From Butyrivibrio sp. (GTDB lineage: Bacteria; Bacillota; Clostridia; Lachnospirales; Lachnospiraceae), in NCBI GenBank assembly GCA_024697425.1, contig JAILFT010000031.1:1-35931 (forward strand): DNA of 35,931 bases, written 5' to 3'. Positions 8,491 to 15,955 of this stretch are shown here, in pieces; positions within the stretch are counted from its first letter, which is position 1, and every line of letters begins with the position of its first letter. The notes under the pieces were generated by a model. That model searched no databases and was not told the DNA's origin. It saw only the letters and a list, made by a program, of their open reading frames with translations. A program made the position numbers and the translations under genes.

Positions 8491-9549
8491 TTACCTAGGC
8501 CAATTGTCTAATTCCTCTTTAAGAGTAGCCAGCAATTGGTCTTCCTTAACCTTCTTAACTACTTCTCCGTTCTTGATAAGCAGGCCTTCTCCCACACCGC
8601 CTGCAATTCCGATGTCAGCCTCCTTGGCTTCTCCGGGCCCGTTTACCGCGCAGCCCATAACTGCAACCTTAATATCAAGATCATAGCTCTGAACCATGGT
8701 CTCAACCGCATTGGCAAGTCCGATGAGATCGATCTTGGTCCTTCCGCAGGTAGGACATGATACAACCTCAATTCCTCCGGTCCTCATTCCAAGAGTCTTA
8801 AGGATCATCTTGGCAGTCTTGATCTCCTCCACGGGATCTCCTGAGAGAGAAACTCGTATGGTATCGCCGATGCCCTTGTTGAGGATGATGCCAAGGCCGA
8901 TTGAAGACTTGATGTTTCCGCCGTAAACCGTTCCGGCCTCTGTGATACCTACATGAAGAGGATATCTGCACTTTTCTGCAAGGAGCTCATGAGCCTCAAC
9001 ACAGAGCATTACGTTGGAGGATTTAATGCTGACAACTATGTTGTCATAGCCAAGATCCTCGATAATCCCGATCTTATCAAGGGCTGACTCTACAAGTCCC
9101 TGAGCTGTAACTCCGCCGTATTTCTCCACAAGATCTTTTTCCAAAGAGCCGCTGTTTACGCCGACTCTTATCGGAATATTTCTCTCCTTGGCACAGGATA
9201 CTACTGAAGCGATCCTGTCCCTGCCACCTATATTACCGGGGTTGATCCTGATCTTGTCAGCACCGTTTTCCATGGCTGCAATAGCCATCTTATAATCAAA
9301 GTGAATATCGGCAACGATAGGAATATGGATCTGCTTTTTGATCTCGGAAAGAGCCTTGGCTGCCTCAAGTGTAGGCACAGTACTTCTTATGATCTCACAT
9401 CCTGCTTCCTCGAGCCTCTTTATCTGAGCGACTGTCGCCTCAACGTCCTCTGTCCTTGTGTTGGTCATGGACTGGATGAGGATGGGATTACCTCCGCCAA
9501 TAACTCTGTCGCCAATATGGATTACCTTTGTGTTATCTCTGTAGGCCAT
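8491..9549 (-). CDS. ispG: 4-hydroxy-3-methylbut-2-en-1-yl diphosphate synthase (flavodoxin/ferredoxin)
   Basis: The 352-aa [4Fe-4S] enzyme of the MEP isoprenoid pathway, converting methylerythritol cyclodiphosphate to HMBPP. Seen: an N-terminal TIM-barrel region (IQSMTNTRTEDVEAT, IIRSTVPT, RINPGNIGG), the cluster cysteines in SCPTCGRTK and MGCAVNGPGE, with the catalytic Glu in the last motif. Start: the frame extends upstream to 9591 through the intercistronic repeat, but the ATG at 9549 has AAAGGAG just before it and begins the family-typical sequence MAYRDNTK. It lies downstream of rseP, separated from it by a structured repeat (9569-9739), and 7 nt before polC. With dxr in the same run it supplies two of the MEP steps. 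Confidence 0.96.
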   Translation of the reverse strand: MAYRDNTKVIHIGDRVIGGGNPILIQSMTNTRTEDVEATVAQIKRLEEAGCEIIRSTVPTLEAAKALSEIKKQIHIPIVADIHFDYKMAIAAMENGADKIRINPGNIGGRDRIASVVSCAKERNIPIRVGVNSGSLEKDLVEKYGGVTAQGLVESALDKIGIIEDLGYDNIVVSIKSSNVMLCVEAHELLAEKCRYPLHVGITEAGTVYGGNIKSSIGLGIILNKGIGDTIRVSLSGDPVEEIKTAKMILKTLGMRTGGIEVVSCPTCGRTKIDLIGLANAVETMVQSYDLDIKVAVMGCAVNGPGEAKEADIGIAGGVGEGLLIKNGEVVKKVKEDQLLATLKEELDNWPR

Positions 9550-9568
9550 TGTTTCTCCTTTAAAATAT

Positions 9569-9739
9569 CGAGGTAATACGGATTGCTCCACTTTGTTTTC
9601 GCAATCCTCGAGATAATTCGGAAATCGATTCGCTCATTCTTCGCGTATCTTTTTTCCTCATTATCTCCTTGCCATCAAATACCATTGCAATTTTGCATGC
9701 AAGCATGCAAATCGCATGGTGCTTGATGGCATTACCTCG
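9569..9739 (-). repeat. Structured intercistronic element, copy A (rseP-ispG gap)
   Basis: First of three related elements, read on the minus strand from 9739 to 9569. The outer stem is CGAGGTAAT / ATTACCTCG (9739-9731 with 9577-9569). Hairpin 1: TGCCATCAA / TTGATGGCA (9670-9678 with 9723-9731), tipped by GCATGC-TT-GCATGC. Hairpin 2: GAGATAAT / ATTATCTC (9660-9667 with 9610-9617), then GGAAA/TTTCC and an inner GATaCGC/GCGaATC stem. Hairpin 3: GGATTGC / GCAATCC (9601-9607 with 9580-9586). The 5' outer arm contains the rseP stop codon, and the 3' arm ends 19 nt before the ispG start, just upstream of its ribosome-binding site. No T-run follows, so it is not an ordinary terminator. Confidence 0.85.
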
Positions 9740-10784
9740 TAAACTTTGTAATATCATTAAACAAAACAAATACCATGAGTGCCAGTAGCGCCACCATTCC
9801 GATCATGTGAACGAAGCCTTCCTTCTCAGGTGGTACAGGCTTACCTACAATAACCTCTATGAACTGGAACACAAGTCGTCCTCCGTCAAGAGCCGGAATA
9901 GGTAAAAGATTCATGACGCCCAGGTTCACCGACAGAAGAACCGTCAGTGAGAGCATCGTCAGGATGACAGCTGAAATACCGTAGGGCTTAACCTCCTCAT
10001 AGGTATCATCCACCATCTTCACCATGCCCACAGGGCCTGAAACATCGTCCTTTGAGAGCTTACCCTTTACCAAAAGTGCAAGACTTCTGTAAGTCGTCTT
10101 AAAATAATAGCGCACCTCGTACCACGCATACTTAAGAGCCTGTGCTCCCTCGATCTTGCCGTACTCGCCGAGATAAATTCCCATGTAGTAACGGCCTTCC
10201 TCTGCGCTGTACTTGGGCTGGAGAGTTGTCTCATATCTCTGACCGTCTCTCTCATACACGATGTCCATGGGGCTGCCTTCCGCAAACTGAGAGATCAGGG
10301 TAACCTCTCCCGCCATGTACACCTTCTCGCCATCTACGCTGATTATCTTATCTCCCGGCTGCATTCCTGCTTCGGCAGCTGCAGATTCCTCAGTCATCTT
10401 GTCAATGACTGGGAAATTCCAGGCGGAAAAGCTCACCAGGATGACCGCCAGAATATAAGCAATTATAAAGTTTGCAAAGGGACCTGCGAAAAGAGTTGCT
10501 ATCCTCCTCCACACAGGAGCATTCAGGAATGAATGTTCATCGTAACCCTCTTTTTCCTCTGCGACAGGATCCATTCCGTCAAAGACACAGGCTCCGCCGA
10601 TTGGAAGGAGCTTTATGCTGTAGAGAGTCTCTCCCTTTTGTTTCTTCCAGATAGTCGGTCCCATACCGATAAAGAACTCGTTGACCCTGATACCGCCTGA
10701 CTTGGCGATTATGAAGTGGCCGAATTCATGGGATGTGACCAGAACTCCGAATATGATAAAGAAAATTAAAATACTAACTAACAT
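9732..10784 (-). CDS. rseP: RIP metalloprotease RseP (site-2 protease)
   Basis: A 350-aa intramembrane zinc protease that cuts membrane-bound substrates such as anti-sigma factors or remnant signal peptides. Seen: helix 1 with the zinc motif HEFGH (about 20-24), a PDZ domain in the middle (EAGMQPGDKIISVDGEKV, about 135-150), and the second active-site segment NLLPIPALDGGRL (about 290-302), then a final hydrophobic helix. The length is usual for Firmicutes. The ATG at 10784 overlaps the dxr stop by one base (TGATG), with no strong ribosome-binding site, so translation is probably coupled. Its last codons form one arm of the structured repeat that follows. Confidence 0.96.
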   Translation of the reverse strand: MLVSILIFFIIFGVLVTSHEFGHFIIAKSGGIRVNEFFIGMGPTIWKKQKGETLYSIKLLPIGGACVFDGMDPVAEEKEGYDEHSFLNAPVWRRIATLFAGPFANFIIAYILAVILVSFSAWNFPVIDKMTEESAAAEAGMQPGDKIISVDGEKVYMAGEVTLISQFAEGSPMDIVYERDGQRYETTLQPKYSAEEGRYYMGIYLGEYGKIEGAQALKYAWYEVRYYFKTTYRSLALLVKGKLSKDDVSGPVGMVKMVDDTYEEVKPYGISAVILTMLSLTVLLSVNLGVMNLLPIPALDGGRLVFQFIEVIVGKPVPPEKEGFVHMIGMVALLALMVFVLFNDITKFTR

Positions 10785-11935
10785 CAGATGCTGTACTTCT
10801 TTCCGAGGAACTCATAGGTCTCCTGCTCAGCTGCAAGAATTGCAGCAACATCAGGATTCTCCACCATCCTGTGGTGGCTCATGGCCTCCTCTATCATGCT
10901 GTAGATCTCAAGGTACCTGATATCGCCCTTTAAGAATCTCTTAACAGCCATTTCATTGGCCGCATTGAACACAGTGGGCATACTGCCGCCTATGCGTGCT
11001 GAATCGTAGGCAAGCTTAAGTCCTCTGAATGTGTCTGTATCAGGTTTTTCAAAGGTCAGTGAATAGAGCTCAAACAGATCAAGTCTCTTTTCATTCATGG
11101 GTCTTCTGTCAGGATAGAAAAGAGCATACTGGATAGGGAGCTTCATATCCGGAACTCCGAGCTGTGCAATAACTGCGCCATCCACATACTGAACAGCACT
11201 GTGCACGATACTCTGAGGATGAACAACAACCTGAATATCATCAAGTGATACTCCAAATAGCCACTTGGCTTCCATGACTTCAAGGCCCTTATTTACAAGA
11301 GATGACGAATCAATTGTAACCTTGGGACCCATATCCCAGTTGGGGTGTTTAAGGGCATCGGCAGCTGTCATATTTTCAAGCTCCGCTCTCTTTTTACCCC
11401 TGAAAGGACCGCCGCTGGCTGTCAAAAGTATCTTCTCGATCTTATCCTTCGGCTCACCGTTTAAAGACTGGAAAATAGCGCTGTGCTCCGAGTCCACGGG
11501 AAGGATCTGCACGTTCTTTTCCCTGGCAAGGGGCATTATTATGTGACCTGCGCAAACAAGAGTCTCCTTGTTGGCAAGGGCAATGTCTTTTCCGCATTCA
11601 ATTGCTCTGATGGTGGGTCTGATACCGATCATTCCTACCACTGCTGTAAGTACTGTATCCGCCTCGGGGACCGATACTATATCAAGAAGTCCGTCCATTC
11701 CGGCCATAACCTTGATGCCGGTGTCTGAAATTCTGTCCTGAAGTTCTTTTGCCGCAGCTTCATCAAACATGCAGACATACTTTGGAGTAAATTCACGAAC
11801 CTGTTTTTCTACCTCGGGAACACTTCTGTTGGCTGCAAGTCCTACAACCTCCAGCTCCGATCTGTTATTTCTGACAACGTCCAGCGTCTGTGTTCCAATG
11901 GATCCTGTTGATCCGAGTAAAACTATTTTTCTCAT
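10784..11935 (-). CDS. dxr: 1-deoxy-D-xylulose 5-phosphate reductoisomerase
   Basis: A 383-aa enzyme for the second step of the MEP pathway: DXP + NADPH to methylerythritol phosphate. Seen: the nucleotide-binding motif GSTGSIG at residues 8-14, ANKETLV (about 120), the metal-site segment DSEHSA (about 148), ASGGPFRG, and HPQSIVHS (about 240) for substrate binding. Length and order are typical. The ATG at 11935 has AAGGAAG 5 nt upstream. It lies between cdsA (21-nt gap) and rseP (1-base overlap) in the envelope/isoprenoid operon. Confidence 0.97.
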   Translation of the reverse strand: MRKIVLLGSTGSIGTQTLDVVRNNRSELEVVGLAANRSVPEVEKQVREFTPKYVCMFDEAAAKELQDRISDTGIKVMAGMDGLLDIVSVPEADTVLTAVVGMIGIRPTIRAIECGKDIALANKETLVCAGHIIMPLAREKNVQILPVDSEHSAIFQSLNGEPKDKIEKILLTASGGPFRGKKRAELENMTAADALKHPNWDMGPKVTIDSSSLVNKGLEVMEAKWLFGVSLDDIQVVVHPQSIVHSAVQYVDGAVIAQLGVPDMKLPIQYALFYPDRRPMNEKRLDLFELYSLTFEKPDTDTFRGLKLAYDSARIGGSMPTVFNAANEMAVKRFLKGDIRYLEIYSMIEEAMSHHRMVENPDVAAILAAEQETYEFLGKKYSI

Positions 11936-11956
11936 AATATCTTCCTTAAATCTGAT

Positions 11957-12781
11957 TTAACCAAGTAACGGCAACATAACAGCTGCCAGAAAATAAATGC
12001 ATGGGATGACAAATATAACACTGTCGAATCTGTCCATTATTCCGCCATGCCCCGGAATAAGAGTTCCGTAATCCTTGATATTGTGATCACGCTTTATACC
12101 TGATGCCAGAAGATCTCCAATCTGGGAGATGATACTTCCTGCAAAGCAGATGATCATAAGTCCCCACACCGTAGCAAAGTTATGTGTTTCATTCACATAA
12201 AGGATATAACCTATGATCCCGCCAACGATCACTGAACCCAGGATCCCGCCTATAGCACCTTCTATTGTCTTCTTAGGAGAAAGAACCGGTGCCATCTTGT
12301 GCTTGCCAAAAGCTCTTCCCGCGAAGTAAGCGCAGGTGTCGCAAACCCAGGCAATGAAAGGTATCCACGCAAAGTATACGCCCAGATGTCTTGTCCTTAA
12401 CAGGTAGACAAAAGACATATTGACCGGCGCATAGATAAAGCTGAAAAAGCAGAATATTGCCTGATCAGCCTTATATTTGGGGAAGGTGACAACATAGCAC
12501 ACCATTATAAGGAAAAATGCAAACATGATGGAAAAGATATAGTACCTGTAGTCCTTAAACAGCATCATCTGTCCGTAATGGACCAGGATCGATGCGTATC
12601 CGCAGGCCTCCAGCATATTAATCCTGCTGCCGGATCCATGAACTCCAAGAGCTCTTGTCAGTTCAAAATATGCGATAAGTGATACTATCAAAAGTGCTGC
12701 CGAGAGTACGTACCCTCCCGGGATAAGTACTGCCGCCAGCACAATTCCAATTACAATTCCACTGATAACTCTAGTCTTCAA
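11957..12781 (-). CDS. cdsA: Phosphatidate cytidylyltransferase
   Basis: A 274-aa integral membrane enzyme making CDP-diacylglycerol from phosphatidic acid and CTP for phospholipid synthesis. Several hydrophobic helices run through the chain and the C-terminal family signature is clear: SQIGDLLASGIKRDHNIKD followed by PGHGGIMDRFDS (about 220-255). The start appears to be TTG at 12781, overlapping the uppS stop by four bases (TTGA), with AAGGA a few bases upstream; this gives MKTRVISGIV, the usual beginning for the family. The rare start and overlap imply translational coupling to uppS. Confidence 0.95.
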   Translation of the reverse strand: MKTRVISGIVIGIVLAAVLIPGGYVLSAALLIVSLIAYFELTRALGVHGSGSRINMLEACGYASILVHYGQMMLFKDYRYYIFSIMFAFFLIMVCYVVTFPKYKADQAIFCFFSFIYAPVNMSFVYLLRTRHLGVYFAWIPFIAWVCDTCAYFAGRAFGKHKMAPVLSPKKTIEGAIGGILGSVIVGGIIGYILYVNETHNFATVWGLMIICFAGSIISQIGDLLASGIKRDHNIKDYGTLIPGHGGIMDRFDSVIFVIPCIYFLAAVMLPLLG

Positions 12782-13497
12782 GATTCCTTCAGTCCTCCAA
12801 ACTTACGGTTTCTGCCGGCGTAGGCTTCTACCGCCTTTTCAAGCTCAGCCTTGTTAAAATCAGGCCATGCTACAGGAGTAAAGTAGAACTCCGTATACGC
12901 ACACTGCCAAAGCAGGTAATTGGATATCCTCTGCTCGTTGCAGGTTCTTATCAGAAGGTCCGGATCCGGAAGGAAGTTGGTATCCAGATTTTCAGCAATA
13001 TCCTTCTCTGTTATATCCTCAGCTTTTAGCTCACCAGCCTCTACTCTCTTTGCAACCTTTCTGACAGCCCTTGTTATCTCGTCTCTGCTGCCGTAATTGA
13101 TGGCAATGGTAAAGGTAAGTCCTGTGTTGCCTGCAGTTGTATCCTCAAGCTCTTTGATAGCCTTCTGGATATCCTCTGAAAGCAGAGAGCGCTCACCGAT
13201 GACACGGCAGCGCACGTTGTTTTTCATGGACTTCTTTATACTGGTTTTAAGATAATTGCGAAGGATCGTCATGAGGGCAGAAACCTCTGCCTCAGGACGA
13301 CTCCAATTTTCAGTAGAAAATGCATATACTGTCAGGTATTTGATCCCCATGTCCCTGGCGTCCACAAGGATGTCTTCAACAGCTTTTGCTCCCTGCATAT
13401 GTCCATAGTTTCTGGGCATTCCCTTTGCCTTGGCCCATCTTCCGTTGCCATCAAGAATAATGGCTACATGTGCGGGAATATTATTTACATTATCCAT
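12778..13497 (-). CDS. uppS: Isoprenyl transferase (undecaprenyl diphosphate synthase)
   Basis: A 239-aa cis-prenyltransferase adding isopentenyl units to farnesyl diphosphate to make the C55 lipid carrier for cell-wall precursors. Seen: HVAIILDGNGRWAKAKG (about 9-25) with the catalytic Asp, the helix with YAFSTENWSRP (about 72-82), and the C-terminal IRTCNEQRISNYLLWQ and AYTEFYFT motifs. The start ATG at 13497 has AGGTGA upstream. The preceding gap to frr holds a structured repeat (13513-13682). It uses the isoprenoids whose synthesis involves dxr and ispG further along the same run. Confidence 0.96.
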   Translation of the reverse strand: MDNVNNIPAHVAIILDGNGRWAKAKGMPRNYGHMQGAKAVEDILVDARDMGIKYLTVYAFSTENWSRPEAEVSALMTILRNYLKTSIKKSMKNNVRCRVIGERSLLSEDIQKAIKELEDTTAGNTGLTFTIAINYGSRDEITRAVRKVAKRVEAGELKAEDITEKDIAENLDTNFLPDPDLLIRTCNEQRISNYLLWQCAYTEFYFTPVAWPDFNKAELEKAVEAYAGRNRKFGGLKES

Positions 13498-13512
13498 TTA
13501 TATCACCTGTTT

Positions 13513-13682
13513 GACGTTATACGGATTGCTCCGCTTCGCTCTCGCAATCCTGCGAATATTCGGAAATCGATCCGCTCATTCTTCGCGTATCTTTTTTCCT
13601 CATATTCGCTCGGGTCTTGAAGTCATCGCATGCTTAACATGCAAGCATGTACACATGCATGACTTAATCCCCTTATACCGTC
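13513..13682 (-). repeat. Structured intercistronic element, copy B (frr-uppS gap)
   Basis: Second copy, read from 13682 to 13513. The outer stem GACGGTATA / TATAACGTC has one mismatch and its 5' arm is the end of frr including part of the stop codon. Hairpin 1: AAGTCAT / ATGACTT, tipped by ACATGC-TT-GCATGT. Hairpin 2: GCGAATAT / ATATTCGC (13602-13609 with 13552-13559), then GGAAA/TTTCC and GATaCGC/GCGgATC. Hairpin 3: GGATTGC / GCAATCC enclosing GC-GAA-GC. It is closely similar to copy A in the hairpin 2 and 3 region, whereas the outer stem and hairpin 1 have different but still complementary sequence. The 3' arm ends just upstream of the uppS ribosome-binding site. Confidence 0.85.
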
Positions 13683-14224
13683 ATAATTTCTTTATTCTTC
13701 TCTTCAACAGCTGCATCAATATCCTTGATGAACTTGTCGGTTATCTTCTGAAGCTCCTCGTTAAGATCCTCGATCTCATCCTCTGAAACCTCGGTTCCCT
13801 TGAGCTTCTTAAGGGCATCGTTGCCGTCACGTCTTACGTTTCTGACTGCGACCTTAGCGTCCTCACCCTTCTTGCGGATATCCTTGGTGAGCTGTTTTCT
13901 GCGCTCCTCTGTGAGCTCAGGGAAAACAAGTCTGATCACTGCACCGTCATTGCTTGGTGTGATTCCAAGATCTGATGCCATGATAGCCTTCTCAATATCC
14001 TTGATAAGTGTCTTATCCCATGGCGCGATCTGAATGATCCTGGCCTCAGGAATAGATACGTTTCCAACCTGCTGAACAGGAGTAGGAGTTCCGTAGTAAT
14101 CAACCTTGATCTTGTCGAGAACATGCGGATTAGCTCTTCCTGCTCTTATTGATGCAAGATCGTCTCTAAGAAAGTCAAATGACTTCTGCATTTTGTCATT
14201 AAAGCTTTTAAGTCTTTCGTTCAT
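13673..14224 (-). CDS. frr: Ribosome recycling factor
   Basis: A 183-aa factor that, with EF-G, splits the post-termination ribosome. Seen: the N-terminal helix ending in LRAGRA-type sequence (SIRAGRANPHVLDKIKVDYYG, split here as SIRAGRANPHVLDK then IKVDYYG), then PVQQVGNVS, IQIAPWDKT, and the long C-terminal helices (LTEERRKQLTKDIRKKGEDA, VRNVRRDGND). Length is as usual (about 185). Start ATG at 14224 has GGGGAGG 8 nt upstream. It follows pyrH by 18 nt, the standard arrangement. Confidence 0.97.
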   Translation of the reverse strand: MNERLKSFNDKMQKSFDFLRDDLASIRAGRANPHVLDKIKVDYYGTPTPVQQVGNVSIPEARIIQIAPWDKTLIKDIEKAIMASDLGITPSNDGAVIRLVFPELTEERRKQLTKDIRKKGEDAKVAVRNVRRDGNDALKKLKGTEVSEDEIEDLNEELQKITDKFIKDIDAAVEEKNKEIMTV

Positions 14225-14242
14225 ACCCTAAACCTCCCCTGG

Positions 14243-14938
14243 TTAATTTGTTGTAACGGTAGTTCCGTTAAATTCGCCCTTTGATGCCTTAACAATGCTG
14301 TCCTCTTCCTGGAGAGCGAAGACTCTCATAGGCATATGGTTATCTCTTGCAAGAATTGATGCTGTCATGTCTACAACCTGAAGGTTCTGCTCAATGACCT
14401 CATCGATCGAGATAGTGTCATATCTCTTTGCGTCAGGGTTCTTGGCAGGATCTGAATCATATACTCCGTCAATAGCCTTGGCAAGAAGGATATAATCCGC
14501 CTCAACCTCTATGGCTCTCAAAACAACACCTGTATCAGTTGAGAAGTATGGATGTCCTGTACCGCCTGCAAAGAATACAACCATGTTCCTTGCAAAGTAT
14601 TTGTTGGCTCTGTCCTTGGAAAAGAGCTTTGTAAATGATCCGCACTCAAAAGGAGTAAGTATATTGGTCATCATGCCTACACTTCTGAAGATCTCAGACA
14701 CATAGATGCAGTTCATGATAGTGGCAAGCATTCCGATCTGATCAGCCTTGGTGCGATCAATATTCTCGCTGCTGCGTCCTCTCCAGAAATTACCACCGCC
14801 AATAACGATACCAACCTGTGTGCCGTTATCTACAAGCTGCTTGACCTGAAGTGCAACCTTTCTGACAGTCTCTTCATCAAAGCCTGTCTTCTTTTCACCT
14901 GCAAGTGCCTCACCACTGAGCTTTAATAAAATTCTCAT
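14243..14938 (-). CDS. pyrH: UMP kinase
   Basis: A 231-aa hexameric bacterial UMP kinase (UMP + ATP to UDP + ADP) in pyrimidine nucleotide synthesis. Seen: LLKLSGEAL (about 4-12), VIGGGNFWRGR (about 45-55), the MNCIYVSE region, FAGGTGHPYFSTDT (about 123-136) and the uridine-site helix, all of the amino-acid-kinase fold. Length is typical. It follows the bactofilin gene by 21 nt and precedes frr by 18 nt. Confidence 0.97.
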   Translation of the reverse strand: MRILLKLSGEALAGEKKTGFDEETVRKVALQVKQLVDNGTQVGIVIGGGNFWRGRSSENIDRTKADQIGMLATIMNCIYVSEIFRSVGMMTNILTPFECGSFTKLFSKDRANKYFARNMVVFFAGGTGHPYFSTDTGVVLRAIEVEADYILLAKAIDGVYDSDPAKNPDAKRYDTISIDEVIEQNLQVVDMTASILARDNHMPMRVFALQEEDSIVKASKGEFNGTTVTTN

Positions 14939-14959
14939 CTATTCGTTACCTCAAAAATA

Positions 14960-15925
14960 TTATTTATTCTTAAGTCCCTCGAAGAACTCTGAAGGATTAA
15001 CATCAGCATAAGCCTGTGAGCACATACCCTCGATAACAGCACCATTGTTGATCTGTACTGACTGAGACTTGATATTGCCCATTACGATAGCTGTTGTATC
15101 AAGAACTACAGGACCGTGAACATCGATATCACCCTTAACAGCACCGGCAATAACTGCGCTTGAACCATAGATGTTACCAACGATAACTGTGCTCTGTCCA
15201 ACCTTAACGCTGCCCTTGCTCTTGATCTCTCCGGTGATCCTTGCAGACTCTGCATAGATCTCAGCTGCATCTGAATCTCCGTTGATCTCACCTGTGATGT
15301 TGAGCTTACCAAGACACTTGATATTACCTGTGATCTTACCAATGAGCTCAAGTGAACCTGTTGTGGCGATATCGCCCTTGACGATCATACCTTCGGTAAT
15401 GCTGGCAACTTCATCTGTAGGTGTCTGCTGTTCGAAATCCATAGTTTCAATTCCCCCATTTCTTGTTATCATTTCTGTTTCTGCATTTCTATCTGCCACA
15501 TACTTGTCGATATGTGTAGGATTGATAGCCTCAAGAGCGTTCTTGGGCTCTTCGACCTTTATCTCCTCCTGAGTCTGCTCCTCAATCTTCTCCTCGAGCT
15601 CACGAACTTCGTCTACAACCTCTTCTGTCGCTTCAGTGATCTCTTCCTTTATCTCTTCTTTGGCCTCTTCGACTTCCTCAAGAGTCTCCTCGGCTTCCTC
15701 GATAGCCTCTACAGTCTCTTCTACGGTTTCTTCCTTCTTGTCCTCAACTGCCTCATCAAGCTTGATGTCATCAAGACGATTGAGCATGCTGTCAAGGTCT
15801 ACAGGCTTCGGTGCTTCTACAGGCGCCTTGTCTGCGCCAAGGTCCCCAGCCTCCGGCTTGTCCTCAGGCATAAGTGTATTAACAGCCTGTGAGAGGTCGC
15901 TTTTCAGCTCAGAAAAAAATCCCAT
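14960..15925 (-). CDS. Bactofilin-family protein with long acidic N-terminal region
   Basis: A 321-aa polymer-forming cytoskeletal protein. Residues about 165-310 are a bactofilin (DUF583) beta-helix built from repeating short strands: IVKGDIATTGSLELIGKI, GNIKCLGKLNITGEI, GEIKSKGSVKVGQS, VIVGNIYGSSAVIAG, VKGDIDVHGPVVL, IVMGNIKSQSVQINNG. Residues about 50-135 are very rich in Glu (EETVEETVEAIEEAEETLE and similar) and likely form a charged helix or disordered arm, unlike the short tails of most bactofilins. There is no membrane helix. The start has GGAGG 8 nt before the ATG. Its neighbour is a membrane-anchored NodB protein (30 nt upstream), which fits a role in placing cell-wall enzymes; that role is inference. 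Confidence 0.88.
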   Translation of the reverse strand: MGFFSELKSDLSQAVNTLMPEDKPEAGDLGADKAPVEAPKPVDLDSMLNRLDDIKLDEAVEDKKEETVEETVEAIEEAEETLEEVEEAKEEIKEEITEATEEVVDEVRELEEKIEEQTQEEIKVEEPKNALEAINPTHIDKYVADRNAETEMITRNGGIETMDFEQQTPTDEVASITEGMIVKGDIATTGSLELIGKITGNIKCLGKLNITGEINGDSDAAEIYAESARITGEIKSKGSVKVGQSTVIVGNIYGSSAVIAGAVKGDIDVHGPVVLDTTAIVMGNIKSQSVQINNGAVIEGMCSQAYADVNPSEFFEGLKNK

Positions 15926-15955
15926 CTAGATATCCTCCATTCAATCTTTTTTCGT

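Noticed and set aside
9560-9658. Short open frame inside element copy A (33 codons, ATG at 9658, good ribosome-binding site, beginning MRKKDTRRM)
   Set aside because: Copy B has the first codons but no ribosome-binding site and then shifts to other residues; copy C stops after nine codons. Changes follow base pairing rather than codon positions, so structure explains the conservation better than a peptide.
9569-9739. The intercistronic hairpins as ordinary Rho-independent terminators
   Set aside because: No hairpin is followed by a T-run on the transcribed strand, and the copies lie inside operons whose downstream genes have no evident promoter of their own.
15512-15892. A hydrophobic 126-codon plus-strand frame resembling a membrane protein
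   Set aside because: It is the mirror of the Glu-rich coding repeats of the bactofilin; antisense GAA/GAG codons read as Leu/Phe/Ser.
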